Source: Xestospongia muta
Taxonomy: Eukaryota > Porifera > Demospongiae > Haplosclerida > Petrosiidae
Assembly (NCBI GenBank): GCA_963693285.1
Contig: OY848928.1
Span: forward strand, 1,054,501-1,118,500
Length of the DNA stretch: 64,000 nt
Reading direction: 5' to 3'
Of this stretch, positions 22,990 to 35,461 are shown piece by piece. Each line of letters opens with the position of its first letter. Within the stretch, counting starts at the first letter, position 1. Position numbers and translations under genes: made by a program. The notes below the pieces were generated by a model that worked only from the letters and a program-made list of their open reading frames with translations, was not told where the DNA came from and made no database searches.

Positions 22990-25900
22990 ATGATGAAGGT
23001 TCTCCTAATTACAGTGTGCTTATTCTTTTGCTATTTTCCAAATGTTGAAACAAGTAAGTGTTCATGTTAATTTACAAGTTAGATAAATGTTTCTTTCATT
23101 TTAGACACATGTGCTACCAATATTACAATAAATAAAGTTCAACTTACAAATGTCACTAATAACAATGATATACTGGTCTATGTTGGTAGTAATGTAACTC
23201 TTCAATGTATTTGTGACAATGACACAGTACAGTGGTATTATAATGGAACTAACATCTCTGATAGAACATTGGCTTTGATGTCTTTGAAGCAATCAAACAG
23301 TGGTATATATACCTGTAAAGGAAAGATACAAACTATACCTTATATCATTTTCACTGTGTACAGTAAGTCAGTTTGTATTGAACTATTAAGTTAATTAACA
23401 TATAATTATGCTTTCCTCCTTTAGTTATTAATATCACTGGTAACTATATTGACTTACAAGTTGGTAGTACTACAAATATTACATGTCAAACAGATCCTAT
23501 CATTCCTGATGTCACAATAACTTGGTATAATGTATCCAGTAACACAATTATTAACTCAACCAAGTTAAGATTGAGTCCTATAACACTCTATGATCACAAT
23601 ATACTCTACACATGTGTACTACGGTCTAACATGTATCCATCACTGGAGAATAAAACTATCACTGTAACAGTACAAGGTAGGTTTTAATATTTTGTAATGT
23701 TAACATCATTATAGTTTTAATATAGATATTACTGTGACACAAGTCTCCATGCTATCACAACAAACAGGATATATTGCATCATCAGCAGTTATTGTATGTA
23801 ACATTACTCTTAATATAGCCATTGGTCCTGATCTATCAGTACTTAACTACACCTTGTATCATAATAACATTGATATAACTAACAGGAGTGAGATATTGGA
23901 ACATAACAAAGAGACTAATACAGTTACTATCATACTGAATATAACATCAGTTCAACCTTCTAATGCTGGAGTATATCAGTGTAGAGCTGGTATTGTTGAT
24001 AGTGTCATAGTGACTAATAGAACTGAACTTTGTATAGAAGGTGAGGTCAAGCAAAATTTTATTATTTTGTATTTTTCTTTATTTGTATAGTTGTAATTGC
24101 AATCAAAAAAACCTACACTAATTTAAGACTTGGTGATATTAAAGAGTATGAGTGTACTTCAGGTTATAGAGAGTCAGGAATAACTGTTCAATGGAATTCA
24201 TCTGATGTGTTATTTAATAATCCTCTGATTATTACTGTGAACCAATCAGTTAACAACACCAGGTATACATGTATCATTACAGTAGATGGTAATCCTAACA
24301 GTTGTAAGACTCAAACAAAAGATATATTAATTACTGTGAGAGGTAAATCAGAACTAAATTATTTCAAATTATCTTCTGGTTTTACTGTTAGATACTTTTG
24401 TGAAAAATGCTAACATTTCTGTGAAATCATTGAAACTTTCTCTACCTCTAAATTTATCATGTGTCATTACTACTAATACTGATGTCAATACTACAATACT
24501 AGACAATATAGTGAACGTGATCTGGTTACAATATAATGGGACAGGGAACAAAGTGCCTCTATTCTCAAATAACTACAGAGTTCATTCAACTACTAGTGTA
24601 GGGATAAAGACATTTGAGAGTAAATTGGAATTTAAACAAGTGAGAGGTTCAATGGCTGGTCAGTATCAATGTAGAGCATGGATAGGAAATGTGTTTCATA
24701 GATATAGGAGAGACCACACTAATGTGACAGTGAAATGTAAGTATGAAACTAATATATTCTTATATATAACTGTTTTAAGTATGTACTTGACTTACAAATA
24801 TACTTTTAAATGTTCTATTCCATTTCACAGTTCCTAATGATCCAACATATTCCATTACTGTTGATCCCTTAAAGTCATATTATGATGTTGGAACTAATGT
24901 TATTCTCACTTGTACTACTATATACCCATCCTCCTCTCTGGTTGATGTAGATACTAATGTAACTATACAATGGAAATATGGAGATAACACTATCAAATCA
25001 TATACAACATTTAATGACTATACAAACCACACTTTACAACATCATCTCTATAATTTGAAGTTATCAGATGCTGGAGAGTATATCTGTTCTTCCTATCTTA
25101 GTACTACCAGATATAATCCTTACATCAAATCAAATGATATCATAACATCTTATACTACACTTGTAGTTCAGAGTAAGTATGATCTTGTTTAAATGTCAAT
25201 AAATATTATCTATCTACAGTTCCTAATATCACTATTACTGGTAACTATACTGATCTTATTGTTGGTAGTGTAGCTGTCATTAACTGTACTACAATACCCT
25301 CTATATCTAACAGTGATATAATATGGTTGTTACCTAATAATGGTGGTACTATTATGTCAGAACAACTGATATTAAATCCAGTGATACCATCTTATAACAG
25401 TTTAGTATATACATGTCATGTGTCATCAAATTTGTTGTCAACCAACTTAACAAGAAATATTATACTCACTGTAAAAGGTAAATATTGGTATAAAATGTTT
25501 ATTTAATTTTTGTTTTCAGACAGTAGAGTATCATCAGTTTCTATGGAGCCAGTCCAGTCCCATACCATTGGTGATATAGTGACAATTCAATGTAATATCA
25601 CTCTCAATAATGAAATCGGTCCAAATATATCATCTCTACAAATCAAATGGTTTCATAACAATATCTCTATAACTGATGAACATATCTCTATTTCACTAAC
25701 ATCAACTGTCTCATCATTATTTATTACTACACTAACTATATCACATGTGCAGACAAGAGATGCTGGAATATATACCTGTAGTGCTAACATTGTTGGACAT
25801 AATACTACTATTGGAAATACTGATCTGTGTTTAAAAGGTAAATTAAATATTTTTAATTAAATATAACTCAGTGCTACTTTAGTTTCAGAGAGTAATATCA

Positions 25901-28900
25901 TTGACAAGAATGATAATAGTTTTACAAACTTAATACTGGGTGGTAGAGCTGAAATACAGTGTGTGAACAGTACATTGACAGATCTAAGTATAAGATGGAG
26001 TAACTCAAGTGGTACTACTGTGGTTGTTAACAATACATTAGTTCTACCTACAGTGATACCATCTCTTAATAGTACACAATATACATGTACTATATCAATA
26101 AATAGAAATCCATCAAGTTGTGAAGTACAGAACAAAACTATTACTGTCACTGTTAAAGGTAAGTAGTAACACTTTATGATTGTATTTATTTAACATTTTA
26201 ATTTGCTTTAAGACACTAGAGTATTATCACTTTTTACGAAACCTGCCCTGTCCCATACCATTGGTGATATGGTGATAATTCAATATAACATAACTCTTAA
26301 TAATGGAATTGGTCCTAATATATCTTCTCTACAAATTAATTGGCTTCATAATGATGTCTATATAACTGATGAAAACATCTCTATTTTACCAATATCAACT
26401 GTGTCATCATTATTCATTACTACACTAACTATATCACAGGTACAGACAAGAGATGCTGGAATGTATACCTGCAGTGCTAACATTGTTGGACATAGTGCTA
26501 CTTTTGGAACTACTGATCTGTGTTTAAAAGGTAAATTAAATCTCTATAATTAAATTAAATTTAATAGATTTGTTCTATTTTAGTTTCAGATAGTAGTATC
26601 ATTGACAAGAATGATAACAGTTTTACAAACTTAATACTGGGTAGTAGAGCTGAAATACAGTGTGTGAACAGTACATTGACATATCTAAGTATAACATGGA
26701 GTAACTCAAGTGGTACTACTGTGGTTGTTAACAATATATTAGTTCTACCCACAGTGATACCATCTCTTAATGGTACACAATATAAATGTACTATATCAGT
26801 AAAAAGAAATCCATCAAGTTGTGAAGTACAAAATAGAACTGTCACTATTGCAACAGTGCAAAGTAAGATGATCATTATATTACAATGTTGACATTGATAT
26901 AATTTTAATGTAGATACAAGTGTGATAGAAGTCTCTATATCACCATTTCAGACAGTAACCATTGGATCATCAGCAGTTATTATATGTAACATTACTCTTA
27001 ATACAGCCATTGGTCCTGATCTATCAGTACTTACCTACTACTGGTATCATAACAACACTGATATAACTAACAGGAGTGAGATATTTGAACAGAACAAAGA
27101 AACCAATGCAGTTACCACCATACTGAATATTAGATCAGTTCAAACTTTAAGTGCTGGAATATATAATTGTAGTGCTGAAATTGGTGGTGGTGATGTAGTT
27201 ACTAGTAGAACAGATCTTTGTATATCAGGTGAAGTTAAGCAAAATGGATTATATTATAATATTTTTTAATAGTTGTGATCACAATTATTGAACACTACAC
27301 TAATTTAACACTCGGAGATGTTAAAAAGTATGACTGTACTTCAGGTTATAGAGAGTCAGAAGTAACTGTTCAATGGAAGTCATTTGATGTAGTATTTAAT
27401 AATCCTCTGATAATTAGTGTGAACCAATCAGTTAACAATACCAGGTATACCTGTATCATTACAGTAGATGGTAATCCTTACAGCTGTAAGACTCAAACAA
27501 AAGATATATTACTTACTGTGAGAGGTAAATTCAAGTGAAATATTAATACACTTTTTGACATATTGTCATTAGATACTTTTGTGACAAATGTCAACATTTC
27601 TGTAAAATCTTTGAACTTTTCTCTACCTCAAAATTTATCATGTGTTATTACTACTAACACTGTTGTCAATACTACTAAACTAGACAATATAGTGAATGTG
27701 ATCTGGTTTCAATATAATGGGACAAGAAACACAGTATCTCTATTCTCAAATAACTATACAGTTCACTCAACTACTAGTGTAGGGACAATGATGTTTGAGA
27801 GTAAATTGGAGTTTAAACAAGTAAGATCTTCAATGGCTGGTCAGTATGCATGTGTAGCATGGATAGGAGAGGAAATATACAGGAATATGTCAGACTACAC
27901 TGATGTGATAGTGAAATGTAAGTACTAAACTAATGTATATATATGTTCTGATGTTACTGTTTCCATTCCACAGTTCCTAATAATCCAACATATTCCATTA
28001 CTATTGATCCCTTAAAGTCATATTATGATGTTGGAACTAATGTTACTCTCACTTGTACTACTATATACTCATCCTCCTCTCTGGTTGATGTGGATACTAA
28101 TATAACTATACAATGGAAATATGGAAATATCACTATCAAATCATATAGAACATTTAATGACTATTTAAATCACACTTTACAATATCATCTCAATAATTTG
28201 AAGTTATCAGATGCTGGAGAGTATATCTGTTCTTCCTATCTTAGTACTACCAGATATAATCCTTACATCATATCAAGTGATATCATAACATCTAATACTA
28301 CACTTGTAGTTCATGGTAAGTATAATTAAAACATTTTTGAACTACATTTTCATTATATCTTATTATATCTTAATTATTACACTGTAGATATTAGAGTTGT
28401 CATTAATACAAGTCATCCTATACTACTGGATTATCCAGGATATAATGAAGTAACTATAAACTGTTGTTCTTATTATAAATCAACAGAACTACTGAGACTA
28501 ATAAGAACTGAATGGTCATTTATACACAATAGAAGTACTTCACATAATATTACTACTGAACACAGTGATAGATTGGATGATTGTAGTCAATTACCAATAA
28601 CATTGAATATATCTGGAAATTATACATTTTCTTGTTCTAGTAACTTTCTACTGAATAAGTCAGTAATTACAGAATACTACTCCAATAATATCACAGTGAT
28701 TGTTAAAGGTAAGATTTGTAAGAGACAATGTTACTATTATTGAATTACTACAGGTCCTAGACTTCCAAACATTCCCAACATATTGAAAACATCAGACATT
28801 ACAAGTACTTCAGTTAATATCTCATGGATAGTAACAGATGTTACATATACACCTGAAAACTACACTGTTCACTACAACACATCTCTCAATAAACTCAGTA

Positions 28901-31900
28901 ACAATAGTGAGATTGTTAAAGGAACTACTGATATGAACAAATTTATTAAACTAAGAAACAAGACATATTCTATTGTCCTCACTGATCTATATCCAGGTGT
29001 AAAATATAATTACTACATCTCTACTATCAATACTGTAGGAAGAGTTAATTCCCGTTACAATAGTTTCTATACTGAGGAGACTGGTATACTTTTAATAAAA
29101 ATATTAACAATTTTTATTGTTTTCATAGCACCATCTGGTGAGCCACAAAATTTAACTTACATTGAAGTAACATCAAATAACATATCATTTTCATGGCTAC
29201 CACCTTTAATACATTCAAGAAATGGCAACATAACTCACTATTCTTTAAGATGTAGTTATTACAACTTAACACGTTTGACAACTGTGGAACATCTTCAGAT
29301 TGAAGATACTTCATATTTATTGAGCAATCTTCTACCATACACTAACTACTTCTGTAATCTTAGTGCATCTACCAATGTTGGTGAAGGACCATCCATTAAC
29401 ATTGTTGTGAGAACAGATGAAGGCAGTAAGATAGTATATTTTGAAATAGTTATCAGTTTGTCTTTCTAGGACCTGGAAGTTCTCCTACAAATCTGAACAT
29501 AATCATCATTAATTCATCTGCTCTAAGGTTATCTTGGTTACAACCATTAATACCCAATGGTATCATCATTAAGTACACTATTAACTGTATAGGAGAGGAC
29601 AACAAGAACCACACTGTAGTAACCAGTACTACAATGACACTAGTATCAGATCTAAGTCCATATACTAACTACACATGTTCTGTATTTGGACACACAAGAG
29701 TTGGTAGGGGACCACCAATAACAGGAATAGGACTTACTGATGAAGATAGTGAGTGTTATTGAAGTAACATAATCATAATGTCAGTTCCAATCATATGTTT
29801 CTCTATTCTGATTCTTTAGAACCAGGCAATTCTCCAGTAAATCTAAACATCAGCTTTATTAATGCTTCTACCTTACTGTTATCCTGGTCACACCCGTCAA
29901 TACCCAATGGTATCATCACTAAGTACACTATTAATTGTATAGGAGAGGACAACAAGAACCACACTGTAGTAACCAATACTACAATGACACTAGTATCAGA
30001 TCTAAGTCCTTATACTAACTACACATGTTCTGTATTTGGACACACAAGAGTTGGTAGAGGACCACCAATAACAGCTGTAGGACTGACTGATGAAAACAGT
30101 GAGTACAGAATACAGAGTAGCCATGTTAATTAAGTCAATTGCTGATATATTGATTTAGTTCCTGAACAAGTACAAAATACTGCAGTCACTATATTAAACA
30201 GTAGTACAGTTCGTGTAAATTGGAGTAGTCCTCTTATTCCCAATGGTGTCATTATTTATTATGAGTTAAAAATATATATTCTTGAAGATCTAGTGGACAC
30301 TCTTAACTCATCATCAACTGACAATAATCATGTACTAGACATAACTCTAAGTAAGTCAGAATTTGTGTTACTAGTTAATGTTCTGATGTAATAGATCCAT
30401 TTATACCATACACTATATCTGTGGCTGGAGCTACTATTAAAGGAAGAGGAGAAGCTCTATTTACTGCTGTTTTCTTTACCCAAGAAGGAAGTAAGTTAAT
30501 AGAATTTATACAGTTAGTTTTCAATTTATATCATACAGTTCCTCAATATGGTCCTCAGAATATAACAGGGAGATGGCTAAACAGAACATCTATTGAAGTT
30601 AGTTGGTTAGCTCTGAGTCTTGTAGAGGCAAGAGGCTTCATTACAAACTACACTGTGGCTATACAACCTGTTCAGTTAACTAGTAGTAATAGGAAGAGAG
30701 AGGAGACTAGTAAACTATTAATAATTACAACTTCATCATCTAATGAAACTAGTACTGTTATAACAATTAGTTTAGATCCTATACTAGACTATGTAATATC
30801 AGTGTCTGCTAGTACTAAGGTTGGAGAGAGTACTAATAACATCAATATCACATTATCAGCTCTAGGTAAGACAATAAAGCACTTGTGTGTCACATCCAGT
30901 GATTTTCATTCCTTTGTTTTTCAGACTCAATCACAACAAATTCTTCAAATCTTCCAGTTACAATATCTGTTAGCTTACTTGCTGTAACAACAATACTTCT
31001 TGTGATGATAATATTTATCATAATAATGATGTTAGTTCATTCATTATTATTTTAAAATTTTACATGTGTTTGCTTTTTGTAGTATGAAATTTCGATATCA
31101 TCATAAAAATTTGTTTGACAAAGAGGAAAACAAGAAGTGTGAATATGAAGAAATTGAATTAAAAGAGAGTAAGTTATATTTTGTCATCATATTTATATAT
31201 TGATGTATTTTCAAATGATCTTTTGCCTGGTACATTGGTATGCACTATAATTGATATGTCTTTTTATATTTATACATGATTTATTAAGGTAAACATGATT
31301 ATGCTACTCTTAATATCAAAGAAGGTTAGTAATGTCATTTGAAGATGTTTTATATTATTGAACACTACAGTGGAAGCACATGAATATGATGATTTTAACT
31401 TTAAAGAAGGTTAGTTACATGATATATAATATATAGTAAATTGTGTCAGCATGTTAGTCTTACTGAAATTGTTAACTATAATATATACTGTTTACTAGAT
31501 ATCATATGTTATTATTAATATCTTATCATTCATAATGTTATTAGATGGTTATTAAATTAATGTTATTAAAAAGTAAACATGACTATGCTGCTCTTGATAT
31601 TAAAAAATATTTGTTGAATTCATGTATTAATAAGATTTATATCATTAAATACTACAGTGGAAATACATGATAATGACACGTTTCATTTAAATAAATGTTA
31701 ACTATATATTTTTGTCTCTATTACATGTCATGTTGATTTATTAGGAAAACAACAAAAGTATGATAATATTAAATTTAATCAAGGTTAGTTATCAATTAAA
31801 TAATTTTATTTATGCTAGTATTTGTACATTATGCAGTTAATAAACTATTGTATAATATTGTAGACATGCCATATGAAAATGTTGAAGTTTTTGTTGAATC

Positions 31901-34274
31901 TGATTTCATAAACCATCCCGCTCTTGAAGGTATAATGACTTGTCAATTGACATATATTATGATAATGAAACATAGAACCTATTTACGAAAAAATGGTCTA
32001 TGATTATGACATTGGTCATAATATTAATGTGAATGACTTCTGTTCATTTGTTAAAACTTCTCAACAATTTCTTAAAAGTGAATTCAAGGTACATAATGAA
32101 TGAATCTTAAATTGTAATTGTCTTTTTTTAAATTATGAAGGATATTGAAAAGTTGTCACCACCAAAGTCATCGGAGATTGCTGTGATACATCAGACAAAG
32201 AATCGGTTTCAAAACATTACTTCTTGTAAGTATACAATCATATGATTATTTCATGTTGTTTTCTTTCTCATTAGTTGATGACAACATTGTTCCATTAACT
32301 CCAATAGAAGGAGAGAAAGGATCAGATTATATCAATGCATCTTATGTTAATGTAAATACATGTATATCATTAGTACTAGTGATATATTAATATCTATATT
32401 ACACATTCAGGGCTATAAGAGGAAGAATGCTTACATTGCAACACAAGGTCAGTTATGATCTTACTTAATAGAAAACTCACATTACATTTCTCATTATAGG
32501 ACCTCTACCAAATACAATTGTTGACTTTTGGAGGATGATATGGGAATATAAACTACCTACTATTGTTATTTTAATTGAAACAGGAAAAGTAAGTATTTCT
32601 TTTGTTTACATATTCTTTCCTAATTTATTTAGCGAACATGTACTTGTTACTGGCCAGAACAAGAAAACAATGAACAGGACTTTGGTCATGGTATCAATGT
32701 CACTCTACAATCAATAAATGTGTATGAAGGCTATACACAAAGAAAACTATCAATTAGAAATGTAAATGTCCACACCTTATCTTTAACACTATTAACATTG
32801 ATCATATTCAATTTCCAGGCTAACAAAGAAGGTATGTCATGTTTTGATGTAACTCATTATCATTTTACTGAGTGGCCTGATCATGGAGTACCTACTGATA
32901 AGATGTGTATGATTGAATTTATTGGTCATATTCGCAAGGCACATCCTCCTGAGAGAGCTCCCCTTGTGGTTCATTGTAGTGCTGGAGTTGGAAGAACTGG
33001 TACCTTCATTGTGTTAGATACTATGTTACAGAGACTGGAACAAGAAGAGAGTCTTAACATTTATGACTTCCTCCTAGAGATCAGACATCAAAGAGTCAAA
33101 CTAGTTCAAACTGAAGTAAACATTTATGTATGTGTATAATATAATGATTAGTCTCCTCCTCATATATAGACCCAGTATCTGTATATTCATGAGTGTCTAT
33201 CAGAGTACATCCAGTGTGGTAATACTTCATTTCCTATCACTGGAACATATGGTATTATCAGAGAACTCAGTCAAAGAAGGGAAGGAAAAAGTGGCTTTGA
33301 AAGGCAATTTGAGGTTAGGTCATAAAATTAATTTCAAAATTATTCTTAATTTATAGCACTTAAAAGAATTGTCAAACAGCACAACAACTCATTTTAATGT
33401 TCTGGAAAATTATTTTAATGCCAGCAAAGTTGATGTAAGAGATATTAATAGACATACAATACATTATATTTTTCTTAGAGTTACAAACAAAACACAATGT
33501 TCATAATAGCACAAGCACCAGTAAAGGAGACCATACCTGATTTCTGGAGAATGATATGGAAACAAGAGAGTAAAATTATTGTATTATTGTGTACTGAGAA
33601 TGTGAGTTAATTGACATCAACTTGTAATACTTATGTTTTAATGATACAGGAAGAGAATTATCATTTTTGTCCTGATCTTGTGAGTGAAGTGATGACTTAT
33701 GGAAAAATATCTGTTAAAATGGTATCTGAAGATTTGGAAATAGATTACACAATAAAATGTCTTGAGATAAATGAGGTATTTACAAAATGAATGTTAGCAG
33801 TAACTGATATTAAAATGTTTAGGATAATTCTGATCAGACAATGTCAGTGTCTTTCTTCTGGTATGATAGCTGGTATGAATATACAAAGCCACAAAATGGA
33901 TCTTCACTTCTCAATATGGTTGATGCTATTGTTAAAAACCAAAGTGAAACTGGTAACAAACCTATTACTGTTGTATGCAAGTAAGTCATCTACTATATAT
34001 ATGTGTGTGTGTGTGAGTGTTGTATTTGTTAAAGTGATGGTGTTGGCAGAAGTGGTACATTTGTGAGTATCTACTCTGAACTTGAGAGAGTAAAGACAGA
34101 GGGAATAGCTGATATATTTCAGTTCATTAAGAAAGCTAGAAGTCAGAGAGCAGGACTAGTCCAAGAAGTGGTATGTTCTAGTGTAGTAGATATAGCAAAT
34201 AATAATTTTGTTATTGTTAGGAGCAGTACATATTTTGTCATGAAGTTCTTGCAGAATATGCAGCAGAAATGTGA
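22990..34274 (+). CDS. RPTP gene D: 16 Ig, 6 FN3, TM, tyrosine-motif tail, tandem PTP (about 2,870 aa)
   Basis: Signal exon 22990-23053 (second ATG 22993). Ig exons: 23105-23362, 23425-23676, 23726-24040, 24091-24342, 24392-24736, 24831-25172, 25220-25477, 25520-25837, 25889-26158, 26213-26530, 26590-26862, 26914-27228, 27273-27524, 27573-27917, 27974-28315, 28388-28708. FN3: 28754-29083, 29129-29425, 29470-29748, 29820-30098, 30159-30350 with 30395-30490, 30539-30865. TM 30925-31034. Then 31126 (or 31083)-31168, 31289-31324, 31371-31409, 31745-31783, 31864-31929. PTP: 31976-32088, 32141-32225, 32275-32351, 32411-32447, 32500-32588, 32633-32761, 32819-33115, 33170-33313, 33357-33434, 33479-33601, 33650-33775, 33823-33980, 34035-34170, 34221-34274. 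D1 Cys codon 32975-32977 in [11 protein letters not shown]2 probably inactive. Odd points: phase problem after the TM exon, an Ig domain with Cys changed to Tyr, and a stop nine codons earlier than in gene C. Confidence 0.85.
31289..31783 (+). other. Tandem mini-exons encoding Yxx(L/F/I) motifs in gene D tail, with two dead copies
   Basis: Three phase 1-1 exons of 36-39 bp encode DYATLNI (31289-31324), EYDDFNF (31371-31409) and KYDNIKF (31745-31783); the next exon adds PYENV (31864-31929). Each carries one tyrosine. Degenerate copies of the first two lie at 31573-31608 (donor lost) and 31658-31697 (tyrosine codon and donor lost). In known receptor families such Yxx(L/I) or YxN sites recruit SH2 proteins when phosphorylated. 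That role here is inference. Confidence 0.65.
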
Positions 34275-34839
34275 AAATATGAGAAATTTAAACATGATAT
34301 GTGACAGTATATCTGTAGTTATAACTACAATGTAGTCTAGTAAAACTTTAGTTTGTTCTATTGTTTTGGTATCATAAACATTAGTAGAAAATTGATACAT
34401 ACAGATACTTTTGTTAATAAGTTGTGAGTGAATGAACTAAATTTCTTATATAGTGAAAGTAGCTATGACAGTGTGATATGGTGATCAACTGATGAGAAGT
34501 ATTGTCGTTTATTAGATGTGTACCAAGACTTGGATTTACAATTTGTTATGAGCAAACTTTGATGTTCGTTCTTTATCTAATTCTTTAGCAAGGCAACAAT
34601 TGTTGAGGAGACAGCAACTCAGCAAGAAATTATGAAATAACATTTTATAATTCTAACTCCACCTCTTTACTTCATAAAACGTAAACGTTTTGATTACGTT
34701 GTGTATATTGTTTCATTTTTATATTTCTTGCACCATGGTATACACATTTTGTATACCATGTACTGAGACACAAACTAGATTGTTGTCATTATAACTACTT
34801 TAGTCTAGTGTGAAATGTAGAGGTGGCTACATATCAAAG
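34275..34839. other. Intergenic, with a short perfect inverted repeat
   Basis: No convincing gene. An inverted repeat with arms CATGGTATAC and GTATACCATG (34734-34743 and 34751-34760, 7-nt loop) lies about 80 bp upstream of the next coding start. Otherwise nothing recognised. Confidence 0.5.
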
Positions 34840-35114
34840 ATGTACATATGGTTTGTCATTTTATTGACTGAAGTAGTGCTACCGGATAAGAAGTGTGCTG
34901 GACAACTGAAACCTCCTTATTTTAAGTACTTCAACATATGTCCTTGTGAGTTTATCATTTCTTCCCTGACTTGTTCTCCTCTCTCCATATTACTATAGAT
35001 TGTGATGGTGACCTCTATCCCAATTATTATAAATTTATAAAAAGAACTAAGTTATGTGCACAGTCAAACTACCAGCACATGTGCTCTTGGACTTGTGCTT
35101 CTTACATTGACTGA
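34840..35114 (+). CDS. Small secreted six-cysteine peptide, ShK-like at its C-terminus
   Basis: Two exons, 34840-34945 and 34999-35114 (phase 1), give about 73 aa. The N-terminus is a hydrophobic signal peptide (MYIWFVILLTEVVL). The mature part has six Cys and ends with M-C-x3-C spacing as in the last part of ShKT domains. The rest of the ShKT pattern does not fit well, so family assignment is tentative. A TGA stop is followed by AATAAA 33 bp later. The upstream in-frame GTG at 34810 is not needed. Role could be defence, signalling or matrix; nothing in the sequence decides this. Confidence 0.6.
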
Positions 35115-35146
35115 ACTATAGTATAGTGGTGTGATAATTGCTTACC

Positions 35147-35152
35147 AATAAA
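35147..35152 (+). other. Polyadenylation signal of the small peptide gene
   Basis: Canonical AATAAA shortly after the stop codon at 35112-35114, which helps fix the gene end. Confidence 0.55.
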
Positions 35153-35393
35153 CGTTGTCTCTTGTACTGTTTGTATATTCAATGTAAGTTTATTCATAAA
35201 CTAATTAATTATACATACAATTTGTAAGTGTAAGTTGATTCATAAGCTGCTAAATTACTAGGCCTCACCCCTTTTGCACTGTTAGTTAAAGTAAGTTTCC
35301 CTCTTCTGATATATATAGTGTAATAAATATATTTACTAGCGATATATTATATATAGTAGAGCTTTAAATAAAAAGACACTTTCTATACCAAAG

Positions 35394-35445
35394 GTATCAG
35401 TTGTGAACAAACTGTGTCATGGTATCATCTTGATCTTTATTGTAG
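35394..35445 (+). other. Probable 5'UTR intron of beta-helix gene 1
   Basis: AAG|GTATCA donor and TTATTGTAG acceptor bound a 52-bp intron ending 16 bp before the ATG at 35462. Paralogues have the same arrangement with 55-bp introns, so the layout is conserved. Confidence 0.55.
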
Positions 35446-35461
35446 GTATATTGCTATCAAG

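Noticed and set aside
34810..34839. Earlier start (GTG) for the small Cys-rich peptide
   Set aside because: Eukaryotic start should be ATG; the ATG at 34840 begins the signal peptide directly.
35414..35461. Earlier start (GTG) for beta-helix gene 1
   Set aside because: Not an ATG, and most of the segment lies inside the inferred 5'UTR intron; the ATG at 35462 starts a clean signal peptide.
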